From Candidatus Methanomethylophilaceae archaeon (GTDB lineage Archaea > Thermoplasmatota > Thermoplasmata > Methanomassiliicoccales > Methanomethylophilaceae), in assembly GCA_017616575.1 (NCBI GenBank), contig JAFZXW010000010.1:1-11267 (forward strand): a stretch of DNA of 11,267 bases. The letters run 5' to 3'. Numbering within the stretch: position 1 is the stretch's first letter; every line of letters begins with the position of its first letter. The position numbers were made by a program, and so were the translations under genes. The notes beneath the pieces were generated by a model. It had not been told where the DNA came from. It saw only the letters and a program-made list of their open reading frames with translations, and made no database searches. Below, one piece after another: positions 6,078 to 11,267 of the stretch.

Positions 6078-6985
6078 CCGTCCCCGACCTGATAGCAGGG
6101 ATGCTCAGGGAGGAGGGCGGCTTCCAGAAGGCCCTCCGCAACATCCTCGACGACGAGCTGAACATGTCCCTGAACGAGTTCTGCAACATTTCAGGGATAT
6201 CGCAGAGCACGATGTACAAGCTCCTGGAGGACAAGCGCGAGCCCAACCTGCGCACGGTCCGCCAGGTGATAAAGGCCCTCAAGATGATAATGAAGGCCGA
6301 CGACCAGCGCTTCATCGCCGTCATAGCCTTCATGAACGTCATGGAGAACCTCCCGAAGTCGGTGGATTACGACGGGACCGAGATCCACGTGAGGGAGTAC
6401 CCCGTGTCCACCGTGGAGGACGCTATAATAGCGGCGGTCCGCGCAGAGAGGGACGGGGCCCTGGGCGTGGTATGCGCGCCCATAGTCGCCCCGACGGTGG
6501 AGAAGATCCTCTCTGTCCCGGTCTCGACGGTCATCCCGAAGAACAGCGTGATCCTGGCGGTCGACCGCCTCCTGGCCTCGATGCGATCGGAAGCTGGAGG
6601 GGCACTCCTCCCGCAGGACGTCCAGCAGGGACATCCTGTCCGGGACGCCGTGCCTCATCATCGTCCACCTCCCGTCCTCCTCGAAGACGTAGGCGTAGTC
6701 GGCGCCCGCCTCCTCCATCAGGTCGGCGGGGTCGTCCGCCGTTTTGGGCCATCTGCCGTCGCCGAGGAACGCGGTCCCGTCTATCGACACGCGCAGGACG
6801 CTTATCCCTCCCATGGAGACCAGCCTCTCAAGCAGGCGGCGGTCGCTGTATGCCTTAAGCAGGGTCATTCCCACGTCCGCCGGATAGCCGTCCCAGCGGC
6901 AGAGGGTCCCTTTGAATCTCCCGTCCTCGGCAATGCATATCACGCATCTGGTGCTCATGCTCCCTTGTTCCGCGTATCGAGGTAA
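6074..6985 (+). CDS. HTH transcriptional regulator (archaeal COG1709-like), running on past its natural end
   Basis: The ATG overlaps the trxB stop (ATGA), so it is the third gene of the redox operon. Residues 32-60 form a Cro/C1-type HTH (SLNEFCNISGISQSTMYKLL, then EDKREPNLRTVRQVIKAL). Residues 75-170 form a small domain with AIIAAVRAERDGALGVVCAP and VPVSTVIPKNSVILAVDRLL, like the ligand-type C-terminal domain of the archaeal COG1709 regulators. The recognisable protein ends near residue 170-175 (about 6585-6600). No stop follows; the frame continues to TAA at 6983-6985, 303 codons in all, over sequence that is antisense to the minus-strand gene starting at 6958 and looks like non-coding shadow (His/Val/Pro-rich). 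Native length should be about 175 residues. It may regulate trx/trxB; that is inference. Confidence 0.75.
   Translation: MTVPDLIAGMLREEGGFQKALRNILDDELNMSLNEFCNISGISQSTMYKLLEDKREPNLRTVRQVIKALKMIMKADDQRFIAVIAFMNVMENLPKSVDYDGTEIHVREYPVSTVEDAIIAAVRAERDGALGVVCAPIVAPTVEKILSVPVSTVIPKNSVILAVDRLLASMRSEAGGALLPQDVQQGHPVRDAVPHHRPPPVLLEDVGVVGARLLHQVGGVVRRFGPSAVAEERGPVYRHAQDAYPSHGDQPLKQAAVAVCLKQGHSHVRRIAVPAAEGPFESPVLGNAYHASGAHAPLFRVSR
6191..6958 (-). CDS. MSTR...WDGYP-type conserved hypothetical, running on past its natural end
   Basis: From ATG 6958 the first 119 residues look real: MSTRCVICIAEDGRFKGTLC, then RWDGYPADVGMTLLKAYSDR and, near residue 87, DYAYVFEEDGRWTMM. This matches a family common in phages and gut bacteria that begins MSTRS..I and carries C-H-W-D-G-Y-P..V-G-..LL..Y, with a YAYLF...G.W segment near the end. 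Its function is not known. The recognisable part ends near residue 119 (about 6602); beyond it the frame is Arg/Asp-rich shadow, antisense to the HTH regulator, until TGA at 6193-6191. AGGGAGC directly precedes the ATG, and the next ATG upstream (7003) lacks family match. Its presence suggests transfer from a virus or gut bacterium. Confidence 0.6.
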   Translation of the reverse strand: MSTRCVICIAEDGRFKGTLCRWDGYPADVGMTLLKAYSDRRLLERLVSMGGISVLRVSIDGTAFLGDGRWPKTADDPADLMEEAGADYAYVFEEDGRWTMMRHGVPDRMSLLDVLREECPSSFRSHRGQEAVDRQDHAVLRDDRRDRDREDLLHRRGDYGRAYHAQGPVPLCADRRYYSVLHGGHGVLPHVDLGPVVIHRLREVLHDVHEGYDGDEALVVGLHYHLEGLYHLADRAQVGLALVLQELVHRALRYP

Positions 6986-7021
6986 AAAGGACGGGCCGTG
7001 CACGCACGTTGCGTTGCCACC

Positions 7022-7034
7022 TAAAATAATAAAA
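7022..7034. promoter_or_regulatory. A/T-rich, possibly bidirectional promoter core
   Basis: TAAAATAATAAAA is the only A/T-rich block between the minus-strand MSTR-family gene (start 6958) and the plus-strand wHTH gene. On the plus strand it predicts transcription from about 7055, just before GGTGA and the TTG at 7069. On the minus strand it would give a longer leader of about 45 bases; a closer TTTTTACC near 6988-6981 may serve that gene instead. Confidence 0.5.
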
Positions 7035-7068
7035 CATCCTGAGTCATTCGAAGCGACGGTGACACGAA

Positions 7069-7527
7069 TTGTTCGAGATGCAGGTCGTCAGCAACACCCC
7101 GCTCGTGGGGGAGTCGGACCCGGACATCGTGGCCGAGACGCTCCTTACGCAGATCGGCTACCTTCCGAGGGGATACGAGTCGAGGACCGGCGCTACCGGC
7201 CTCAGGGACAGCGTCCCGTACCGTCTTTTCATGGACTATTTCATGGCGTTCCCGTCCAAGGCGTGGTCGGCGGAGGAGCTGGCAGCCCTCCTGGGGACCA
7301 CCAAGCCCACGGTGTACCGCCACATCAACAAGCTGAAGGCGATGGACCTGCTCGAGTCGATGGACGTCGAGAGCGAGGGCCAGGTCCGCAAAGGGTACCG
7401 CATTAGGTTCGGAGATCTGTCCAAAGCATGGGCGTTCGTCGAGTCCAACGTCTCCATGGCGATGGAGAACTACCGCAAGACCGTGGTCCACTTCCAGGAC
7501 ATCGTGTCCAGGAGGGAGCCGCGATGA
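7069..7527 (+). CDS. Winged helix-turn-helix regulator
   Basis: A 152-residue cytoplasmic protein. The central segment, about residues 62-100, is a clear wHTH: KAWSAEELAALLGTTKPTVY, then RHINKLKAMDLLESMD and a wing with basic residues (GQVRKGYRIRFGD). The N-terminal 60 residues do not match a family I know; the C-terminal 30 residues look helical (AFVESNVSMAMENYRKTVVHF) and may dimerise. Start: TTG at 7069 has GGTGA six bases upstream and lies just behind a TATA-like block; ATG at 7078, three codons later, is the alternative. The stop overlaps the next gene's start (ATGA). With the 80-aa gene and elp3 it forms one transcript. Confidence 0.8.
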   Translation: MFEMQVVSNTPLVGESDPDIVAETLLTQIGYLPRGYESRTGATGLRDSVPYRLFMDYFMAFPSKAWSAEELAALLGTTKPTVYRHINKLKAMDLLESMDVESEGQVRKGYRIRFGDLSKAWAFVESNVSMAMENYRKTVVHFQDIVSRREPR

Positions 7528-7766
7528 CCGACGTGTACGCCGCGATGCCTGGCTCCAGGTTCCGCGTCCGTCACGGCGAGGACGGGATGACGGAGGGGAT
7601 CCTGAAAGGGGTGTCCGTCCTGGGAAGCGGCACCGCCCTGGTCTTCGAGACCGACGAGGGGACTCTGCGCTACATCAACTCGTCCAGCATCGAGTACATG
7701 GACCTGATGGAATCCCCCTGCGGAGAGGACGGCGCCGCCGACCAGGGGAACGCGTATTATGGATGA
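7524..7766 (+). CDS. Small hypothetical protein upstream of elp3
   Basis: An 80-residue protein I cannot assign. It has GGAGGGAG six bases before the ATG, overlaps the preceding stop by 4 bp, and its own TGA (7764-7766) overlaps the elp3 start by 8 bp, so translation is tightly coupled. The middle (residues 10-60) looks like a run of beta strands (SRFRVRHGEDG, TEGILKGVSVLGSGTALVFE, TLRYINSSSIEYMDLME), compatible with an SH3- or Sm-like barrel; that is a guess from pattern. The tail is acidic and Gly-rich. There is no signal peptide or cysteine motif. Reality is supported by the Shine-Dalgarno, coupling and G/C-ending codons. Confidence 0.75.
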   Translation: MTDVYAAMPGSRFRVRHGEDGMTEGILKGVSVLGSGTALVFETDEGTLRYINSSSIEYMDLMESPCGEDGAADQGNAYYG

Positions 7767-9297
7767 CCCGAGGACGGCGGCCCTCGCCGGGGAGCTGATA
7801 GCCGCGGTGAAGGACGGCACGGTCTCAGACAGGGATTCCCTGCAGAACCTGAAGCTCAAGCTGTGCAAGAAGCACGGGCTGGAGACCGTCCCGCCGAATT
7901 CCGCCGTGCTGGCGGAGGTCGCCCCGGAGGACAGGGGCCTTCTTGTCCCGCTGCTGCTGAAGAAGCCGTCCCGCACCGTGAGCGGGGTCGCCGTTGTCGC
8001 CGTGATGACGTCTCCGCACGACTGCCCCCACGGGAAGTGCGCCTACTGCCCCGGAGGGGTCGGGAACGGGTCCCCCCAGTCGTATACCGGGTTCGAGCCT
8101 GCGGCCAGGCGCGCCGGGAGGAACTCCTTCGACCCGTTCCTGCAAGTGGGAGACCGCATACGGCAGCTCACGGAGATCGGCCACAACACCGACAAGGTCG
8201 AGCTCATCATCATGGGAGGGACGTTCACCAGCCGCGACCCGGATTACCAGGAATGGTTCGTCCGCAGGTGCTTCGACGCAATGAACGGCTTCGATTCCGG
8301 CGGCCTGGAGGATGCCATGAGGGCGAACGAGGCCTCCGGCCACAGGTGCGTGGCGTTGACGGTGGAGACACGCCCGGACGTGTTCGGCCCGGAGCAGATC
8401 GAGAGGGCGATGGCCCTGGGCGCGACGAGAGTGGAGCTCGGAGTCCAGATCCTTGACGACGGGATACTGGTCGGGGTCGACAGGGGTCACGGGGTGGAGG
8501 AGGTCCGCAGGTGCACCATGGATTGCAAGGGCCACGGCCTGGAGGTCTGTTACCACATAATGCCGGGGCTTCCCGGGTCCTCCCCGGAGAAGGACCTGGA
8601 ATGCTTCCGCAGGATGTTCGACGACCCGGGGTTCCGGCCGGACATGCTGAAGATATACACCACGCTGGTGGTGGCCGGAACCAAGGTTTACGACATGTGG
8701 GAGTCTGGAGGCTATGTCCCTTACGACGTCGACGCCGCCGCGGGGCTGCTGTGCGAGATGAAGTCGCTGGTTCCAAGCTATGTGCGCATCCAGAGGATCC
8801 AGAGGGACATACCGGCCCCTCAGATAGCCGCGGGGATAACCAAGAGCAACATCCGCCAGATAGTGGAGGAGAGGATGGCCGCCCAGGGCAGGAGGTGCGG
8901 GTGCATCCGCTGCAGGGAGGCCGGCAGGTCGGAGTCCGAGGTTCCAGAGGACTATAGTCTCAATGATTTGGCTTACGAGGCCTCGGGCGGCACGGAGCAT
9001 TTCCTCTCGGTCGACGCCGGGGGATCGCTGATCGGCTATGCCAGGCGGAGGCTGGACTCCGCGGCCTCTAGAAGGGATCTGAAGGTCTTCGGGAGGCCGG
9101 CGGCCATAGGCGACGAGGGCGACTGGCAGCACCGCGGGTTCGGCAGGAGGCTGGCGGCGGAGGCCGAGAGGATATCCGGGGAGAAAGGATATCGCAGGAT
9201 CAGGGTGGTGTGTGGCGTGGGGGCCAGAGGGTACTATAGGTCTCTTGGGTATTCCGAAGAATTGCCGTACATGGTGAAGCGGATAGGGTCAAGTTAA
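7759..9297 (+). CDS. elp3: tRNA uridine(34) acetyltransferase Elp3 (radical SAM + GNAT)
   Basis: A 512-residue, full-length archaeal Elp3. It uses a 4Fe-4S/SAM domain and acetyl-CoA to begin carboxymethyl modification of wobble U34 in tRNA. The cluster motif is C89-X4-C94-X2-C97 (DCPHGKCAYCPGG), preceded by SGVAVVAVMTSP and followed by PQSYTGFEPAARRA. Other core blocks are IIMGGTFTSRD, VALTVETRPD, VELGVQILDDGIL and YHIMPGLPGS. A Cys-rich zinc segment RRCGCIRCRE leads into the GNAT domain (about 385-512) with YEASGGTEHFLS, the acetyl-CoA loop QHRGFGRRL and a Gly-Tyr-Tyr end, ARGYYRSLGY. The usual R-E-L-H-V-Y-G block reads RRDLKVFG here, a mild divergence. There is no separate Elp1/Elp2, as usual in archaea. 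It ends the three-gene operon; the stop is TAA. Confidence 0.96.
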   Translation: MDDPRTAALAGELIAAVKDGTVSDRDSLQNLKLKLCKKHGLETVPPNSAVLAEVAPEDRGLLVPLLLKKPSRTVSGVAVVAVMTSPHDCPHGKCAYCPGGVGNGSPQSYTGFEPAARRAGRNSFDPFLQVGDRIRQLTEIGHNTDKVELIIMGGTFTSRDPDYQEWFVRRCFDAMNGFDSGGLEDAMRANEASGHRCVALTVETRPDVFGPEQIERAMALGATRVELGVQILDDGILVGVDRGHGVEEVRRCTMDCKGHGLEVCYHIMPGLPGSSPEKDLECFRRMFDDPGFRPDMLKIYTTLVVAGTKVYDMWESGGYVPYDVDAAAGLLCEMKSLVPSYVRIQRIQRDIPAPQIAAGITKSNIRQIVEERMAAQGRRCGCIRCREAGRSESEVPEDYSLNDLAYEASGGTEHFLSVDAGGSLIGYARRRLDSAASRRDLKVFGRPAAIGDEGDWQHRGFGRRLAAEAERISGEKGYRRIRVVCGVGARGYYRSLGYSEELPYMVKRIGSS

Positions 9298-9380
9298 GAC
9301 TATAGTATTTGACAACTAGGAATCGATGAGGTTCCGTGTCGTACGGCGGTTTCTTCGCATGAGCGACACTCTTCGTTATG

Positions 9381-9389
9381 ATTATAAAC
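9381..9389 (+). promoter_or_regulatory. TATA box of the AAA/PD-(D/E)XK gene
   Basis: ATTATAAAC is centred 26 bases before the ATG at 9411, so the transcript is probably leaderless, and there is no Shine-Dalgarno at that start. The rest of the 113-base gap after elp3 shows nothing else clear. Confidence 0.65.
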
Positions 9390-9410
9390 GGAGACGGGAA
9401 ATTCTGATTC

Positions 9411-11123
9411 ATGGCAGGAGGCAGATACCCGGACGGCGTGTTCGATTACAAGGCCCTGGTCACAGGCGGCTATCATTTCGTCGACAAGACGATGATGGTC
9501 AAGGACATCTGCGACGCGGACGGCTCTGTCCTCCTGTACACCAGGCCCAGGCGCTTCGGGAAGAGCATAAACCTCTCCATGCTGGATTATTATTTCAACA
9601 TCGATTTCAAGGACGGCCCGGACCTGTTCGAAGGAACCATGGTAGGGTCTTGCGAGGAATGCGAGCGCCACAGGAACGCCTATCAGGTGATCAGGATGGA
9701 CTTCAGCTCTCTGTCATCTTCTCCTGATACGTTCGAAAACAGCCTCAGGAGCATGGTTTCCAGGGTTTCCAGGGACATAAGGCTCAACCGCTCGAAGAGT
9801 CTGGACGAGGACGGCATGGAGGCTTTGGAGCGTTATTCCGACAAAGGTCTCGAAGGGCCGGAGCTGGATTGCTCCATCGCCGGCATGTGCGGCGTCTTGG
9901 AGAGGGCATGCGGGAACAGGGCCATAGTCTTGGTCGACGAGTACGACCATTGCTTCCAGGACATGCGTTCCGAGGACGATCATGACTATCTGATCGAGCG
10001 CATGAGGGCGTTCATGGAGCAGACGTTCAAAGTCAACCGCCATCTGCGCACGGGCGTGGTCACGGGTATAATGCCTTTGGCGAAGGCAGGGATGCTGAGC
10101 AGCTTCAACAACCCGGTCGTATGCGATATTTTCAGCACCAGGGGGCAGGACTCGTTCGGCTTCACCGAAGACGAGGTCGAAGGTCTGCTGTCCAGGTCCG
10201 GGAACGACCTGCCTGGGGTTATGGAGGAGATCCGCGAATGGTACGACGGCTACAGGTTCGGGGACGTCGAGGCGTACAACCCCTGCAGCGTCATGAAGTA
10301 TCTGGATTCCAGGTCCCGCGGAGACTCCAATCCTGCCAGGAAGTACTGGGACGGCTCCACCGGTGGCGGGCTGTCGCCGAGGCTGATATCGGGGCTCGAC
10401 GGCATAGCTTTGCAGGAGCTCAAGGACCTGTACGAGCGTCCCGGGTCCAAGATCAGGACGGTGCTGGAGCGTTTCGTCTCATACCCCGACCTGTTCCTGA
10501 GGGATTCCGATCCAGGCCTCGCGTATTCGTATCTGGCCATGGCCGGCTATCTCAGGGCGGACCCCACGGGGGAGTTCACCGGGGACGAGGACGAGCTGTA
10601 CGACGTCGGGATGGTCAACCGCGAGATCGCCCCTGCGTTCAAGTCCCTGGTGGCGAGGGCGTCCGAGCGCGGCAAGGCGGTGATCCTCCATCTGAAGGAG
10701 CACATCATGTCCGGGGACGCCGACGCGATACGCGACGACCTGCAGTTCGTCCTCGCCGGGCATGCGATGGACAGGGGGTGGTCTGACTGTGGGAGGGACG
10801 CCCACGACCGGTACAAGAACGTCATATCGGCCACGCTGAGGGCGTGCGGGATGGAGGCCTCGGAGGAGATTCCTAAAGGGTTCGGCGCATGTGACATATA
10901 CATCCCGGGAAAGGGGAGGGAGGCCAGCGTCGTTATGGAGATCAAGACCTCTTCCGTCTCCGTCCCTGAGACGTCCGCGGACGTAGCGTACAGGCAGATC
11001 GTTGACAAAGGGTACGCCTCCGAGCCGTTGGACGGCGGGACCGTGTGGGTCGCCCTGGGGATCAACGGCAAGAAGGTGTCCGTGATGACCCCTCGCGGGT
11101 TCTCGAAGACCGGGGTCAGGTGA
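9411..11123 (+). CDS. AAA-ATPase-like / PD-(D/E)XK nuclease-like protein
   Basis: A 570-residue protein of a family abundant in gut Bacteroidetes, clostridia and methanogens (AAA-ATPase-like domain plus C-terminal PD-(D/E)XK domain). The N terminus has the family opener, YPDGVFDYKALVTGGYHFVD, then the P-loop variant RPRRFGKSINLSML (residues 45-58) and Walker B ALVLVDEYDH-type residues AIVLVDEYDH (171-180). A mid-section EIREWYDGYRFGDVEAYNPC is also typical. The nuclease core is D495 in CDIYI, then E510-I-K512 in VVMEIKTS, with a downstream Gln in AYRQI. All catalytic-type residues appear intact. Biological role is unproven; such genes multiply in genomes and are thought to be mobile or defence linked. 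It stands alone with its own promoter; the stop is TGA. Confidence 0.9.
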   Translation: MAGGRYPDGVFDYKALVTGGYHFVDKTMMVKDICDADGSVLLYTRPRRFGKSINLSMLDYYFNIDFKDGPDLFEGTMVGSCEECERHRNAYQVIRMDFSSLSSSPDTFENSLRSMVSRVSRDIRLNRSKSLDEDGMEALERYSDKGLEGPELDCSIAGMCGVLERACGNRAIVLVDEYDHCFQDMRSEDDHDYLIERMRAFMEQTFKVNRHLRTGVVTGIMPLAKAGMLSSFNNPVVCDIFSTRGQDSFGFTEDEVEGLLSRSGNDLPGVMEEIREWYDGYRFGDVEAYNPCSVMKYLDSRSRGDSNPARKYWDGSTGGGLSPRLISGLDGIALQELKDLYERPGSKIRTVLERFVSYPDLFLRDSDPGLAYSYLAMAGYLRADPTGEFTGDEDELYDVGMVNREIAPAFKSLVARASERGKAVILHLKEHIMSGDADAIRDDLQFVLAGHAMDRGWSDCGRDAHDRYKNVISATLRACGMEASEEIPKGFGACDIYIPGKGREASVVMEIKTSSVSVPETSADVAYRQIVDKGYASEPLDGGTVWVALGINGKKVSVMTPRGFSKTGVR

Positions 11124-11176
11124 TTCAGGGAAACACAGTTGCGAATCCGGAGAACAATACGATGTTTTCCAATCTG

Positions 11177-11183
11177 TTCTTTT
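11177..11183 (+). terminator. T-rich run after the AAA/PD-(D/E)XK gene
   Basis: TTCTTTT, about 55 bases after the stop at 11123, could act as an archaeal T-tract terminator. No hairpin precedes it. It is weak evidence. Confidence 0.25.
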
Positions 11184-11212
11184 AGGACTATGTGCCTCGA
11201 TTCTGAAGAATT

Positions 11213-11261
11213 CTTTTATTAGCCTACCATTCGTGAACATGTTGGTTTTGAGATAACATGT
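11213..11261 (+). promoter_or_regulatory. Promoter-like element with inverted repeat for a gene beyond the window
   Basis: CTTTTATTA (11213-11221) resembles a TATA box. About 20-25 bases on, ACATGTT (11237-11243) and AACATGT (11255-11261) form a perfect 7-bp inverted repeat with an 11-base spacer, spanning the predicted transcription start. That is where an archaeal repressor operator would sit. The controlled gene lies outside the window, so this is a suggestion from layout only. Confidence 0.3.
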
Positions 11262-11267
11262 GACATA

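Noticed and set aside
7825..9132. Long minus-strand ORF (435 codons) antisense to elp3
   Set aside because: Its composition is typical of the complement of a GC-rich gene, and the plus strand encodes an unmistakable full Elp3.
1..11267. CRISPR array, insertion sequence or tandem DNA repeats
   Set aside because: No regularly spaced repeats, transposase-like protein or terminal inverted repeats were seen on either strand.

Overview
The window looks like an archaeal chromosome segment, most likely a methanogen-side Thermoplasmata such as Methanomassiliicoccales. Support comes from an archaeal-only tRNA methyltransferase (Trm56), an archaeal-type Elp3, A/T-rich TATA boxes about 25-30 bp before many starts (several transcripts look leaderless), GC-rich coding with heavy AGG use for arginine, and a tRNA-Asn. 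Fourteen gene ends can be read and they use only TGA or TAA. The one TAG found in a coding frame is followed by 91 more in-frame codons of matching domain sequence. That is the pattern expected where TAG is rare as a stop and is decoded as pyrrolysine. The lineage assignment is inference.

Layout. 1-747 is the 3' part of a CotH-kinase-like gene. 842-917 (minus) is tRNA-Asn(GTT). 1156-1323 (minus) is a small Cys/Trp-rich protein followed by a strong hairpin. 1543-3147 (plus) is a tightly overlapping operon: ArsR-like regulator, Trm56, HD-domain phosphohydrolase. 3098-4759 (minus) is a PP-loop/QueC-like ATPase fused to Sel1-type repeats, read across an in-frame amber codon; its tail overlaps the HD gene tail-to-tail. 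4879-6985 (plus) is a compact thioredoxin, thioredoxin reductase-like and HTH-regulator operon.

The regulator collides head-on with a minus-strand gene (start 6958) of the phage-associated MSTR...WDGYP type. The recognisable ends of both proteins fall within about 20 bp and neither has a stop there, so each ORF reads several hundred bases antisense into the other. 7069-9297 (plus) is a winged-HTH regulator, an 80-residue protein and Elp3, all overlapping. 9411-11123 (plus) is a stand-alone AAA-ATPase-like/PD-(D/E)XK protein behind its own TATA box. The last 140 bases are intergenic, with a promoter-like element and an inverted repeat facing a gene beyond the window.

Functionally the window mixes tRNA modification (Trm56, Elp3), thiol redox (Trx/TrxR with a poor NADPH site), small regulators, and accessory genes (CotH, PP-loop-Sel1, AAA/PD-(D/E)XK, MSTR family). 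The most notable points are the probable pyrrolysine readthrough in the PP-loop-Sel1 gene, the atypical thioredoxin reductase and the stop-less gene collision. No CRISPR array, insertion sequence or rRNA is visible.
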